A stretch of DNA of 64,000 nucleotides, taken from positions 5,247,124 to 5,311,123 of the forward strand of contig NC_134775.1 of the NCBI RefSeq assembly GCF_050436995.1. The letters run 5' to 3'. The notes below the pieces were generated by a model. That model was given only the letters and a program-made list of their open reading frames with translations. It was not told where the DNA came from and did not search any database. Source of the DNA: Anticarsia gemmatalis. Taxonomy: Eukaryota > Arthropoda > Insecta > Lepidoptera > Erebidae. The position numbers and the translations under genes are program-made. Each line of letters opens with the position of its first letter. The stretch's first letter is position 1. Of the stretch, positions 18,182 to 29,600 are shown piece after piece.

Positions 18182-21100
18182 ATGCCTCGTTCGTCACGTT
18201 CTCGTAGTAACTCTTCTGATATGAACTATCATCGTAAAAATAATAAATCGCTACGGGCATCCAGTCGAAAACGTTCACGTAGTCGTTCGTCTCATTCTCG
18301 GTCTCGAAACTACTCTCGTGAACACCGTCGTCACGAATCACGTGCTCGAACCCGTTACGACTCTCGTAACCGTAGTTCTCGCAGTCGTGATAGTTCAATG
18401 AAACAGGCTTTGAGTACTATAGTCGCGCGCCTTGATGCTATCGAAGGTAACTCCACGAGTGTGCCGCAAACTCCACCTCATCATAACCAACCTCAAGATA
18501 ATGCTGAACTAACCTCTGTACAACAAACATTATCCGATTTCTTTAAGACAATGGTTCCAAAAAAGTCTCAAAATTACTTTGTGTCTAATTTTGATCCCGC
18601 CATCAACGATATTGAGGTCTGGTGTGAGGAGGTGGAGCGTGCTAGGACAGCTTACGGTTGGGGAGACTCTGAATGTTTATCGCGAGTTTCAAACTGTTTA
18701 AAAGGAGACGCAAAAACCAGGCTTAACGAATGGGTTACGAACGATCGCTCCAGGACTAATTTCAGATTAGAGTTATGCCCACGTAAGCTGGATTACGCCA
18801 ATATTTTATTAAACGTGATGAACACTACTTCGGACAAATACACGACGTACGCGGAATATGCCCGGCGTTCGCTGCTACGTCTCCGTATTGTGAAGGGCTT
18901 AAGCAGAGAGTTGATGGTGCAGATTGTAGTACGTGGTATAACAGATCCTCAAGTACGAGCCGCAGCCGCGAACGCCGAACTTACCACAGAGAACCTAGTC
19001 TCATTTTTAGCTATTTATGTCAAACCCTCTCGTGCAAAAACTGACACTCGCCTACCCTCTACTTCGACAAGGAAACATAATGCTTTCAAATCTAACTCGA
19101 AGTGTTTTGCTTGCGGTCGAATGGGACATAAAAGCTACGAATGTTCCAAGAAATCTAGCAATTCAGACGATTCTTCTAAACCATCAGACAATAGAATAAA
19201 GCCGACTTGTTCTTTCTGCAAAAAAATAGGCCATAAAGAAATTGAGTGTTTTGCAAAACAACGTAGTGAAACTCAAAGTAATCATAAAAATCGAAAGGTA
19301 AACTTATGTAACGAAGTTGTGCCTAGCTCCCGTAACAGTGATGTTGTCACTGCTGTCATTCAGGGCATTCCAACTGACGTATTAATAGATAGTGGTGCTA
19401 TAAATGTTTCTCTGATCTCTTCAGAAGCAGTTAAGCTATTCTCTGGTCCTCGTAAATTTAACCAGTGTGTCATTAAAGGTGTAAGCGATACCCAAATCAC
19501 TGCTAGGGAATACGTTACACTAACAATCGAATTTGAAAATCTTTCCCTCGAGGTTGATTTGGCTATAGTGCCCTCTTTTTGCATGAACTTTCCGGTCATT
19601 ATAGGGACAGACGTACTTAATAGGGACGGAATTATTTACTTTAGAACTAAAGATAAGCAATACTTAGCACACTCTTCTGATACACTCACTAAAGTTAATG
19701 CTACTCAGGCTGATATGCATGGTAAAGTTAATACGCCTCTTCAAGGTGATGACTTGAATGCACTGATGTCAGTGATTAATGAATTTTCTCGCTTTTTAAT
19801 ATCTGGTATCGCCTCTTCCACCGTAAAAAGCGGAAAAATGCATATTAACCTGACTAGCCAAACACCCATAGTTTACCACCCGTATCGCCTATCGTATCAA
19901 GAAAAGTTAAAAGTTAGGGAGATTATTAACGACCTATTAGAGAAGGGCATACTTAGGGAATCGGAATCGGAGTATGCTAGTCCAGTGCTGCTAGTAAAGA
20001 AAAAAGACGGCTCCGACAGACTCTGCGTCGATTTCCGGGCTTTGAACCGAATCACCGTTAAAGACCGGTACCCACTACCTCTCATCGACGATCACAATGA
20101 CCGTTTAGGATCCTTTAAGTTCTTCTCGTGTATTGATATGGCATCCGGCTTCCATCAAATCCCCATTGATGAACAGTCTATTCATAAGACTGGCTTTGTG
20201 ACCCCCGAGGGTCACTTTGAATATTTGAAAATGCCATTCGGATTATGTAATTCTCCAACTGTATACCAACGAATAATCAATAATACCCTTCGGAGACTTA
20301 TTGAAACCGGGCAGGCCCTGGTCTACATTGATGACGTCTTATTAATGAGCAACACTGTTAGCGAAGGCATAAGTTTGCTTCGCGAAGTCTTAAAGACGCT
20401 TACGGACGCCGGCTTTTCAGTAAATCTCCGTAAGTGCGCGTTTCTTGTTAGTGAAGTCGAATATCTCGGGCGTGTCATATCTTACGGTCAGGTTAAGCCG
20501 AGTCCATGTAAGGTGACTGCACTAATTGATACCCCAGCCCCATCTAAGGTGAAGCAAGTTCGGCAGTTCCTGGGTCTCGCTGGTTACTTCCGTCGATATA
20601 TAGAGGGCTATGCATCAAAAACTCTTAGTATATCGCGCCTTCTTAAAAAGAACGAACGGTTCGAATGGGGACCCGAGCAGGAATCTGCTCGCCAATATTT
20701 GATCCAAAAATTAACGAGTGAACCTGTACTCGCAATCTTCGATCCTAATTTGCTTACCGAAGTCCACACGGATGCAAGTAGTGCCGGATATGGAGCAGTG
20801 TTATTGCAGACACATTTCGATGGTAGAAAGCGAGTGATCGCCTATTTTAGTAAAACCACTCAGGGGGCTGAGAGTAGGTACCACTCTTATGAGTTGGAAA
20901 CGCTGGCAGTCGTCAGAGCATTACAACATTTCAGACATTACCTTATTGGAATTCAGTTTAAAATTGTTACTGATTGTAATGCTCTGAAGGCCACCGAGCG
21001 TAAAAAGGACTTACTTCCGAGAGTGGCCCGCTGGTGGATGTATCTGCAGGATTATAATTTTAACATTGAATACCGAAAGGGCGTACTTATACCTCACGCA

Positions 21101-22124
21101 GACTATTTGAGCAGAAACCCACCAGTGACACTGGTAAATCAGATCGATAGACCACGTAATTGGGCCCAAATTGCACAAAAAGCAGATAGTGAGACCCAAG
21201 ACTTACTACAAAAGTTACAGGACGGTACTTTAGATTCACGTAGGTACATCTGCCAAAAAGATCTACTTTACTACCGTTATACACCTATCGGCAAGGAACC
21301 TCGTCTCCTCTGTTATATTCCCAAGGGTCATAGATTGAGCTTATTGAGAATATTTCACGACGAGCACGAACACATCGGGACTGACAAAACTTTAGATTTG
21401 ATTCTTAGACATTTTTGGTTCCCAGGACTTAAGACGTTCGTAAAGAAATACATAAGCCATTGTCTAGCTTGTATGTCCAAGAAACGTATCCCTAGAGCTC
21501 CACATCAGCCAATAACCTCCTGGGAAAAACCCGATTTGCCGTATCATACTGTTCACGTAGATTCCCTGGGCCCTCTGCCCGAATCCAATGGATACAAATA
21601 TGTGTTAGTATTAATCGATTCGTTTTCAAAATTTAGTCTTCTATATCCTATGTACAGACAAGATACAGATGACTTAAAGCGTGTAGTTCATAATGCAATC
21701 TCTTTGTTTGGTGTCCCGCAGTTACTGGTGTGTGATCGCGGACGCATGTTTGAGTTCCATAGCTTTGTTAAGTTAGTTTCTGATATGGGTTGTAACATAC
21801 ACTATATCACACCCGAAATGCATTACGCAAACGGGCAAGCAGAACGGTACATACGCACTGTATTAAATATGATAAGGATCGAGGTTAGCAATAAAAATAC
21901 TTGTTGGTCAGATTATATGTGGAAACTTCAGTTAGTGTTAAATATTACCAAGAACAAAACCACACAACATTCTGATTTAAATTTACTCATTGGTTCTGAC
22001 ACGGCCACTCCCCTGATTCGTGCTCTGGTCCGAGATGTGGCCGCAGAAAACGCTCAACCTAATCATCAAGCTTGGCGTGAAATATGCAGAAGCCGAGCCA
22101 GTGAGATGCTTAAGAAGAATCTGT
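18182..22124 (+). pseudogene. GypM gag-pol polyprotein, C-terminus cut by solo LTR
   Basis: A single open frame of about 1314 codons. The N-terminus (residues 1-75) is an Arg/Ser dipeptide region like those of SR splicing factors (SRSRSNSS, RKRSRSRSSHSRSR). Gag ends with two CCHC knuckles, CFACGRMGHKSYEC (about 307) and CSFCKKIGHKEIEC (about 343). Protease: VLIDSGAINVSLI (about 400). RT: VDFRALNRITVKDRYPLP, MASGFHQIPI, active site YIDDVLL (about 716). RNase H: TDASSAGYGA, YELETLAVV, TDCNAL. Integrase: an H-H-C-C zinc site ending CLACMSKK, then Asp in HVDSLG, Asp in VCDRGR and Glu in GQAERYI. The TAG that ends it is supplied by the solo LTR. The coding remainder continues at 22366. Confidence 0.88.
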
Positions 22125-22365
22125 AGCGGCTCGCTACATACAGCGACATCTACTGGGACCAGCGCGCAATCAACCACCACGCGCAGTGTGACTGACGTCA
22201 CAAGTCCTGAATCGCGCTATCGAAGTTTGCACGGCAACTGACTATATATACAAGTTCCCGACTACAACAGTCGGGCAGCCTAGGCCCACCAGGCACGATC
22301 ACCTCGCCTGGTCGGAGGATCCTCCCTTTGTGTTGGAGGAACATGATCACCTCGTTCCTCCACAA
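22122..22365 (+). repeat. Solo LTR, family S1, copy 1
   Basis: 244 bp, TGTAGCGGCTCG ... TCCTCCACA, flanked by a perfect 4-bp duplication AATC (22118-22121 and 22366-22369). It has TG/CA ends, an internal TATA (ACTATATATACAAG) and the perfect CRE palindrome TGACGTCA near 22194-22201. It interrupts the GypM integrase C-terminus. A second copy lies at 35836-36078. Confidence 0.9.
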
Positions 22366-22652
22366 ATCAATCACAACAAGATTCTTCTGTGAACCGGCAC
22401 CGGCGTCCTCCGAGGCTGTTTAAAGTGAAAGACTTGGTATTCGTGATTAAGTATTCACAGAGCATGGGCAAGTTGGATTCTGGTATGAGAGGCCCTTATG
22501 AAGTTACCAAGGTCCTACCGAGCCACAGATACGAACTGAAGCTATAGTCTGGTGCTCGTGGCAAAACAACACAAGCAGCCGCCCAATATATGGTGCCTTG
22601 GAGAGGATAATGGTGCCCGGATACTTGTGCATCCTTTTTTGAGTGTAAGTAA
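22366..22652 (+). pseudogene. GypM Pol C-terminal remnant
   Basis: Continues the polyprotein after the solo LTR: HRRPPRLFKVKDLVFVIKYS, then GPYEVTKVLPSHRYELKL, a typical gypsy integrase GPY-type C-terminus. It has a TAG after YELKL and a TAA after VPWRG, so it was already decaying or has decayed since. Confidence 0.75.
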
Positions 22653-23251
22653 TGTGTGCTCTATTCTACAGAAGTCGTGTCATATAAGAGCATGCTGAGT
22701 GCACTGTGCAAGCGTTCAGTAAGGCGTGCGAATCTGAGCTGATTCGTGTGCGGTAGATGGCTCGGAGAAGTCTCGACTAGTGCTGCGGTACTTGTCAGGA
22801 GTGGTCGCTGCGGTGACAATCGGTTCGGTGCTGCGGTACCCGAACCGATGACTTGCGAAATGCGCTGCGGTGCTGTGATGTAGATGTGTTGGACACATGC
22901 TGCGGTATCGCTGTCCTCAAATATTAAAATGCGCTGCGGTGCTGTGATGTAGATGTGTTGGACACATGCTGCGGTATCGCTGTCCTCACATGTTAAAATG
23001 CGCTGCGGTGCATTTCTTCGCAGACACATTGTTTAATGTGTAATTGTTTTATGAGCCATGGCAGTAACTGCAGAATAAATGGGTGATGTTTGCAAAATGA
23101 TGAATGTTATCACGATTTTGAACGAGACTTCGCTTTACTTTTTATTTTGAGATGAATCTATGGTAGAGGGCCTTGAATGTGTGATGAATGAAAGACTAGG
23201 CAAAATCAATTTGGTGATTAATTAATCGTAATGTGAATAAAAACGTTTCCA
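22653..23251 (+). repeat. Possible second solo LTR in GypM, with 69-bp tandem repeats
   Basis: About 600 bp separating the GypM Pol remnant from its acidic C-terminal tail. It can be read as TGTGTGC ... GTTTCCA flanked by AGTAA / GGTAA (one mismatch). AATAAA lies about 15 bp before the right end and a TATAAG near 22685. It contains two complete 69-bp tandem units (22860-22928, 22929-22997) and the start of a third. The imperfect duplication makes this tentative; an old intron-like insertion is an alternative. Confidence 0.4.
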
Positions 23252-23256
23252 GGTAA

Positions 23257-23449
23257 CGATGACGATGAATTTTCAGAGCCTGGACCTTCGGCCAACACTG
23301 GCCCTTCAGCCGATGCTGAACCAGCTACGCACACCGGACCCGCTACTGAGGCAGGACATCCGACCGCGACCCCAGTGGAAGCCACCGAGGAAGTCCGCGA
23401 AGACGCCATAGAAGCGGTGCCCGAGGACGAGCACAGTCAGGAGAGGCCG
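23257..23449 (+). pseudogene. GypM C-terminal acidic tail
   Basis: Open frame DDDEFSEPGPSANTGPSA ... REDAIEAVPEDEHSQERPC with a stop inside the first bases of the 3' LTR (TGT TAG). Pro/Ala/Glu-rich tails at the end of Pol, directly before the 3' LTR, are common in gypsy elements. It lies in a different frame from the preceding remnant, so at least one indel occurred. A purine-rich CAGGAGAGG precedes the LTR. Confidence 0.6.
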
Positions 23450-23657
23450 TGTTAGACGAAAACATTTTTTTTAAGCATTATTTTTTATGCGAGGTGGGTA
23501 ACACCACCAGTGACTTCTGAAGGCCTGCGCGAGCGCTTAGACGTTCACTTTTCGGTTGGCGAGCGGGAAGGTCGTTGGTGGTCGTTACCTGCCTCAGCTA
23601 AGTGGTTCTTCTTTTTATGTATTTGGTTGATTGTTTCCGTTGTCTAAATATTAAAAT
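23450..23657 (+). repeat. GypM 3' LTR, right end missing
   Basis: Begins TGTTAGACG and matches the 5' LTR from 23538 to 23657. Homology then stops abruptly at AT-rich sequence. Confidence 0.75.
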
Positions 23658-23990
23658 TAAAATTAATTATAAAGCCAGAATAAAATCATTGATTGAGATT
23701 ATTTCATTAAATCAACTTAATAGTAAATCCGTTTTTTTTTTTTTTTTTTTTAATCAATTACCCTTCTGGTTCCAAAAAAAATTTTTAATTTGTAAAATTT
23801 CAAATGAAACAAATGAACATTTATAATGATAAGTTATACAATCCAAACCTGAACCTACAGTCTCGCGACCGTGGTTAGTCTCAGCTTACCACTAACCTAA
23901 ACAATTAATGTACCTTCATACGTACTTTACTTTAACTTACACCATCCTTATCACTCGCGGGCTAAATATAGATGTTAAACATTTGCATTT
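23658..23990. other. AT-rich stretch with T20 run, perhaps GypC 3' end
   Basis: No gene is supported. It contains a run of about 20 T at 23731-23751 and simple AT-rich sequence. By position it should hold the 3' UTR and 3' LTR of the minus-strand GypC, but I cannot identify LTR ends. Confidence 0.4.
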
Positions 23991-24239
23991 TTAAGTGTGA
24001 TATAATTTTGTTCTGTTTTTGTGTACGATATCTGATTTACCGTTTAATTCAATTTCGACATTAGGCGACAAATCCTTAATTACAGTATAAAGTCCAGAGT
24101 ACAAGTGTTTAAGTTTATTGCCAGTTTCATTTTTTAATAAAACTTTATCATTAGGCTTATAGCGTATGGGATTAACATAACTAACCAACTACTCCATAAA
24201 TCAGGTTTTTCTTCAGTTTGAATTCGTAAAAATCGATCC
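23991..24239 (-). pseudogene. GypC integrase, C-terminal remnant
   Basis: The minus-strand translation starts FLRIQTEEKPDLWSSW, matching GypA integrase YLRIQTDNSPEHWSKW. After a deletion it ends with the GPY-like module (YKPNDKVLLKNETGNKLKHL, then SPNVEIELNGKSDIVHKNRTKLY). Its left edge is exactly GypB's 5' LTR. The other part of the same integrase lies at 48014-48785, 24 kb away. Together they show that GypB split one GypC copy. Confidence 0.75.
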
Positions 24240-24348
24240 TGTCATGTAGTAGTTGTAAGGTATATATTAGGGTTCTTTTATTCAATATATTCAGTATATT
24301 CTCAGATCTCACTCGTTTCATTCCTATCTCGAAACACCCAACCTTACA
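24240..24348 (+). repeat. GypB 5' LTR
   Basis: TGTCATGTAGTAG ... CAACCTTACA, about 109 bp. It matches the start of the 3' LTR at 37544 (TGTGATGTAGTAG). It is followed at 24349 by TGGCGACCCTGCC, a primer-binding site beginning with the TGG that pairs with a tRNA CCA end. Confidence 0.7.
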
Positions 24349-24361
24349 TGGCGACCCTGCC
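24349..24361 (+). promoter_or_regulatory. GypB primer-binding site
   Basis: TGGCGACCCTGCC directly after the LTR. The same 13 bases follow the GypA LTR at 24750, so both elements probably use the same tRNA primer. I have not identified which tRNA. Confidence 0.7.
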
Positions 24362-24432
24362 TAAAACATTAGACGGCACGGGGCCGAACGCGTGCGCTCC
24401 ATATACGGTACGGTATTTCAAAACAATCCGTG

Positions 24433-24749
24433 TGTAGTGTGTACCCAAGTTAGGTATTTAGTAATAATATTATATTAACTCATGGCCGTGTGACTGATTG
24501 TTACTCGAGATGAAACACGTGCCTAAAGATCTAAATTCCATTAAGGTCATTCACTTGTAATAAGAATAATATATTATTTACTTAGTAACTAGAGACAGTG
24601 TAATCCAATATTATTATTATTTAGGTTAACCATATATGGTATAGTAGGTACCTACATTATTTTATATAAATATAACCGCATCCCTAAAATAAAAGAGTTC
24701 ATTCTCAACCTTTCAGTTTTAATTCACCTCCGTTACTACCAACATCGCA
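24433..24749 (+). repeat. GypA 5' LTR
   Basis: TGTAGTGTGTACCC ... CAACATCGCA, 317 bp, with TATATAAATATAA near 24663 as a possible TATA box and AATAAA near 24689. Confidence 0.9.
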
Positions 24750-24762
24750 TGGCGACCCTGCC
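24750..24762 (+). promoter_or_regulatory. GypA primer-binding site
   Basis: TGGCGACCCTGCC immediately after the 5' LTR, identical to the GypB site. Confidence 0.75.
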
Positions 24763-24890
24763 AGTGCGCTCGAGTCGGGTTCGGTATTTGTAAGAAATAT
24801 GAGTGCGTTCCGTATATGGTGGCCAGACGATCGGTGTTCGTTCATCATGGTCTAACAATAATATAAATAAAAATCTATTAAATTTACGCA

Positions 24891-25157
24891 ATGGGGAACA
24901 CTCCAGCACCACCAGCCGCACCAACAAGCAGTCATAACGATATTTACACCCAAATTGGAAGAAATAATATAATAGAACAAAATCATATCCTGAACCAAGG
25001 AATAGCCAACTTGAATTTATACATCTGTATATTTGTGGTTGCCGGACTTATTATAACATCTCTTGCTCTCTTGCGGTACATAAACACGTGCGTTAACAAG
25101 AGAATAATAAGTAGAGCACAAGGCGAGATTCTGCGTCAAAAAGTATTATCAGTTTGA
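24891..25157 (+). CDS. Small myristoylated single-TM protein upstream of gag (GypA)
   Basis: 88 aa. It begins MGNTPAPP, an N-myristoylation-type start (Gly2, small residue at position 6). It continues with a polar stretch (residues 9-42) and a hydrophobic helix (about 44-62, YICIFVVAGLIITSLALL). It ends in a short basic tail. It lies between the primer-binding site and gag, 129 bases after the PBS start region. GypB encodes a protein of the same layout at the same position (30802-31104) with little direct sequence identity. Conserved architecture in two diverged elements argues for a real gene. The function is unknown; a membrane anchor or assembly factor is a guess. I know of no standard gypsy protein like it. 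Confidence 0.6.
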   Translation: MGNTPAPPAAPTSSHNDIYTQIGRNNIIEQNHILNQGIANLNLYICIFVVAGLIITSLALLRYINTCVNKRIISRAQGEILRQKVLSV

Positions 25158-25159
25158 AG

Positions 25160-25480
25160 ATGGAAAGTTATTTGGAGGCGATTCGAAGTGCACTAAAAAT
25201 TTTCTGCGAAGCTTATGAGGTATTACTCGAGGGAATCAACGTATCGGAGGAACAAGGACGAATAGTCATCGCAGCCCATATCGAGGGTTACAAGGGACAT
25301 TATGCGTTAAGCCCAGAAAAAATATCAGCAAGACGATTTGCATTAACAGCCAACCAGCTCGATGTAGAATTCCAGGGTGGAACTCGTGGTATTGCGAAAA
25401 TGGAGTTGGTGTATGATGGGACTAATGTATGGATTTGGAAAATAGTATGGGAGCGTGACACAGTGTATGTTGACTGGTAA
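25160..25480 (+). CDS. Unknown 106-aa protein between the TM ORF and gag (GypA)
   Basis: Begins MESYLEAIRSALKIFCEAYE, two bases after the TGA of the TM ORF. An in-frame TTG at 25154 is less likely as the start. It is mixed alpha/beta in character: an N-terminal amphipathic helix, then alternating hydrophobic strands (GRIVIAAHIEGYKGHYAL, KMELVYDGTNVWIWKIVW), ending DTVYVDW. There is no signal peptide, TM segment or zinc motif. I do not recognise the family. GypB has no convincing equivalent; only a 31-codon open stretch without ATG follows its TM ORF. Tight spacing with the TM ORF suggests reinitiation or coupled translation. Confidence 0.5.
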   Translation: MESYLEAIRSALKIFCEAYEVLLEGINVSEEQGRIVIAAHIEGYKGHYALSPEKISARRFALTANQLDVEFQGGTRGIAKMELVYDGTNVWIWKIVWERDTVYVDW

Positions 25481-25707
25481 AATAAACTAAAACTAAAGAG
25501 TGACAAGTGAAATAATAATTACGTTATTTGAACGAGAATATGTGAGTAATGGACATAATTATATTAATAATAAATAAGTAAAAGAATACATTATTTAGTT
25601 GATATATAGCCATGAGTATTTCATAATTCTAGTGTATTTTTTATGCATATATAATAATATTTTTTTTTTGTACTAAAGGAAAAAAAAAAAAAGAAGCAAA
25701 TTACGTA
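25481..25707 (+). other. GypA spacer before gag
   Basis: AT-rich, with T9 and A13-type runs near 25660-25692 directly before the gag ATG. No ORF is supported. Confidence 0.5.
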
Positions 25708-26688
25708 ATGACTAGTATTGAAGCCTTAATTGAAAAATTAACTGAAATACGTACTTATTTAATAAAATTAGGACCAAAAACATTCAATATGGAAATATTT
25801 AATTTAAAGACTGCTCTAAGTTTATTGCCAGTAATGAACAATGAGGAAGTAGTTACTGAAAAATTAATTGACAATATCGAATATTATGGTTCACTATTAA
25901 ATAAGACAGAATGTAAAATGAGTTTGATTAATTTCGTGTTAAAAAGCAGACTTTCGAAATCAGCTAAGTTAAAATTAGACGAACAGTACTCATCTATTGA
26001 GGCATTGCTGAACGATATGAGATGTAAGTTACTTGCTAAAAAGGCAGCTACCGCGATTCAATCAAAATTACAGACCTTGAGACAAAATGACGTAACTATT
26101 TCAGAGTATGGATAAAAATTATCAGAACTATTTGTAGACTTAACAATTTCCCAATCCAACGGCGATTCAAATAGCTATAAGGTACTTAAGCCGCTAAATG
26201 AAAAATTGGCTATTAAAAGGTTTGCCGATGGATTGCGAAACCGTAGGTTAAGCACCATTATTGCAGCCAGAAATTTTGAATCACTTAAAGATGCCGTACA
26301 AGTTGCAATCGACGAAGAAATGGCTACATTATCATCAACAGAAGTAATTGGTACGTATACCCGTGACAACTTATATAGAGGCAATAACAGGCACTCGAGA
26401 GGAGCTAGCACGTCAAGAAGCTATTTTAGGGGCAACAACAGAGGTACGTACCATAGTAATAAAGTAAATTACACTCATAATAATCCACCGCGGTACTATC
26501 AAAACCAGCAAAGAGGTAGATGGTCAGGACGATCTTACAGAGGATATGGGAAAAATTCACCAGGGTACTCGAGAGGGTATTCAGGTCATAACCAATATAG
26601 AAATAACGAACGAAAGGTTCGCATATTGTGCGACAAAGTAGGCAAAAATGAAAACGACACAGGAGATAACGAATTTTTTCGTGACTAA
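25708..26688 (+). pseudogene. GypA gag with one nonsense codon
   Basis: The frame from MTSIEALIEKLTEIRTYL runs to FFRD. It is interrupted only by TAA at 26113-26115, where GypB has a Lys codon (AAA to TAA is a single change). The capsid-like part contains LKTALSLLPVM, LINFVLKSRLS and KRFADGLRNRRLSTIIAARN. The C-terminus has no CCHC knuckle. It is Arg/Gly/Tyr-rich (SRSYFRGNNRG, GRWSGRSYRGYG), as in errantivirus-like Gags. It lacks about 78 residues present in GypB Gag after the LIKxGP motif. Gag ends at TTT TTT CGT GAC TAA, the proposed +1 shift site into pol. Confidence 0.85.
26671..26688 (+). promoter_or_regulatory. Candidate +1 ribosomal frameshift site (GypA gag-pol)
   Basis: GAA TTT TTT CGT GAC TAA in the gag frame. 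Pol continues in the +1 frame (GTG ACT AAT after skipping C26680). The tract TTTTTTCGTGACTAA is identical in GypB at 32573-32587. The P-site UUU can move to UUC under the same tRNA-Phe, with CGU as the waiting codon. Confidence 0.6.
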
Positions 26689-29600
26689 TAACTACATTTT
26701 TACAGGCGGTAATTCAATTTCTATTGAAGTAGGCACCGGAAATGATTTAGGCATAAGCATATGGTTGATAGACACAGGAGCTACAATATCAGCCGTCAAA
26801 CATGAGTATATCAAGGAACAAAATATTAAAATTAATTATATAGATCTTCACATTAGTGGTATAGGTGGTAGTATACGAGCAATAGGATATACATATTTAT
26901 CTTTACAACTAGGAAGTAAAATAATAACGCATAAATTTTATGTTTTCAAATCCTTACCATGTATTACCACGGGAATTTTAGGTCATGATTTCTTAAATAA
27001 ACATAATTCTGTAATTAATTATAAAACAAATACAATAACATTTGCCACAGATATAAATGAGTTGATAACTTTAAATTACAAGAACAATTCGTGTTATACG
27101 TTAGCACCACGTGCTGAGACAATTATATATATCAAAACAAGTAAAGTAGAAGACTGTGTTATTTGTGCGAAAGAAATAGGTGAAGGAGTTTTCATTGCTA
27201 GTACTATTGCTAAACCAATAGACGGCAAGATACCAATTCAAATTTTAAACACTACTGGAAAAGAAATACAATTAAACGATGATAACCCTATGATACATAA
27301 TTTGAAGGACTACAACTATTGTAATTTTAACAGTACTGACAAAAATGCAGATAGAGTTAAAATCCTTTTTAAGCAGTTAGATTTAAAACATTTAAATAAA
27401 GAAGAAAAAATAGAGATAGAAAAAATATGTGCAAAGTATGCGGATATTTTTCAATTACCAGATGATAAATTAACAGTTACTAATTTATGTAAGCAATCGA
27501 TTCAACTAAAACCAAATTCTAACCCGGTATTTGTTAAAAACTATAGGGTACCACAAATGCATAAAAAAGAGATAGACACACAGATAAATAAAATGTTAAA
27601 AGATGGAATAATTGAACCAGCAAGAAGCGAATGGTCAAGCCCGGTTTTATTGGTACCGAAAAAATTAGACGCCACAGGAGAAAAGAAATGGCGACTTGTA
27701 ATAGATTACAGGAAACTAAATGAAAAAATACAGGATGATAAATTTCCTCTTCCAAACATAACAGAAATATTAGATTCATTGTCAGGTTCGATATATTTCA
27801 GTAAACTAGATTTATTTTCAGGGTATTATCAACAAGAATTGGAACAGGATGCAAGGAAATATACAGCATTTAATTCTGGACAATACCAAATGACAAGGTT
27901 ACCTATGGGACTTAAAATAAGCCCAAGCGCATTTAGCAGGATGATAACTTTGGCAATGTCGGGATTAACATATGAAAAGTGCTTTGTTTATTTAGATGAC
28001 ATAGTAGTTTTTGGCAGGAACTTAGATAATAATATCAATAACTTTATTAGTGTTTCCGAAAGATTGCGAAAGGTTAATCTAAAGCTCAATCCAATTAAAT
28101 GTGAATTTCTAAAGAAAGAAGTTTTATATTTGGGGCATGTAGTATCTGCTGATGGTATAGTACCTGATCCTGAAAAGATAAAAAGTGTTATAGAATATCC
28201 CATTCCAACTAATGAGAAAGAAGTAAAAAGTTTCGTAGCATTAGCCAATTATTACAGAAAATTTATTCCAAGATTTGCAGAAAAAGCGTATCACCTTAAC
28301 CAATTAAGTAAAAAAAATGTAAAATTTAACTGGGACAGTAATCACCAAGAAGCATTTGAGATATTAAAAAAGGCAATGTGTAATCCACCAGTACTACAAT
28401 ATCCAAACTTTGACCAATCCAATGAATTTGTTTTAAGTACTGATGCATCAGGCTATGCTGTAGGTGCAGTTTTATCTAATAATGATGGACGGCCAGTAGC
28501 TTATGCGAGTAGAAGTCTAAATAAGGCTGAACGAAACTATGCAACAATCGAAAAAGAACTTCTAGCTATTGTGTGGGCAACAAAGTACTTCAGACCATAT
28601 TTATTTGGCAGACATTTTACGATTAAAACCGATCATAAACCGTTAGTTTATCTTTTTAACATGAGAGATCCGTCAAGTCGACTAATAAAGTTTAGGCTTG
28701 CATTAGAGGAATTTAATTTTACGGTAGATTATGTTAGAGGAAAAGAAAATACTGTTGCAGATACACTATCTAGAATACAAATAACATCAAAAGATTTAAA
28801 GGAAATGAATGATTGTTTATGTGTTATGACTAGAGCAAGGAAGAAAAAACTTGATATAAGCGACAAATCAAAAGAATATTTAGCTCCAACGCATAGCAAC
28901 GATCGGAATGATCAACCGAAAGTTGTAGATATGAATTTCAAACCAAAACAATGCGTCGAATTACGTTTTATGAAAGAGTAAGAATTAATAAAGTTAAAAA
29001 AAGAGATAAATATAAAAGTAAAAGAGTCAAAGACGTTTATTTAAGTAGAAAGTAATAAAATATTATACATAAAACCGTATTCCTCATCACAAATGATGCG
29101 AGCCACCTTTGTGAAGAAACTTGGTATAATGTGTAATAAATGGGAGATAAGTGAAATAATTATAATAAAAAATGAAAATAACAATGTATTTATAGAGAAG
29201 CTAGCAAATGAAATAAAGAATATTGAAAATTGGACCGGTCCGCGTCTATGTGTATTAAAAGACGTCATAAGAATTAATAATGATGATGAAAAGAAAGTTA
29301 TACTAAATGATTTTCATATATTACCTACGAGTGGCCACGCAGGCATCAGGAGAATGTATAATAATATTAAAAAATATTACTTTTGGATAGGATTAGAAGA
29401 TGATATTAAGAAATATGTTAAGAAGTGTATTAAATGTCAAAAAGAAAAATTTTCTCGAAATACAAAAGAACCAATGAGTATAACTACTACTGCAGATACA
29501 GCATTTCAGAAAATATTTCTAGACATTGTAGGTCCTTTAGATAGAGATGAAGACAATTTCTCATATATCTTGACTATACAGTGTGAATTATCTAAATACG

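Larger units (their letters stand above)
17347..23657 (+). mobile_element. Ty3/gypsy element, Mdg3/micropia-like (GypM), LTRs truncated
   Basis: Direct repeats at 17347-17470 and 23538-23657 flank a gag-pol polyprotein. Combining the two copies gives an LTR that starts TGTTAG (seen only at 23450) and ends CTAACA (seen only at 17508), a perfect TG...CA inverted end. The 5' LTR therefore lacks its left part, cut at the Jockey-like element. The 3' LTR lacks its right part, cut at 23657. The Pol C-terminus is broken by a solo LTR at 22122-22365. The RNase H signature TDCNALKATERKKDLLPR suggests the Mdg3/micropia lineage; this is from memory of family style, not a search. Confidence 0.82.

Noticed and set aside
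22661..23029. Minus-strand frame with a repeated QHIYITAPQRIL motif
   Set aside because: The repetition is only the translation of the 69-bp DNA repeats in a non-coding segment.
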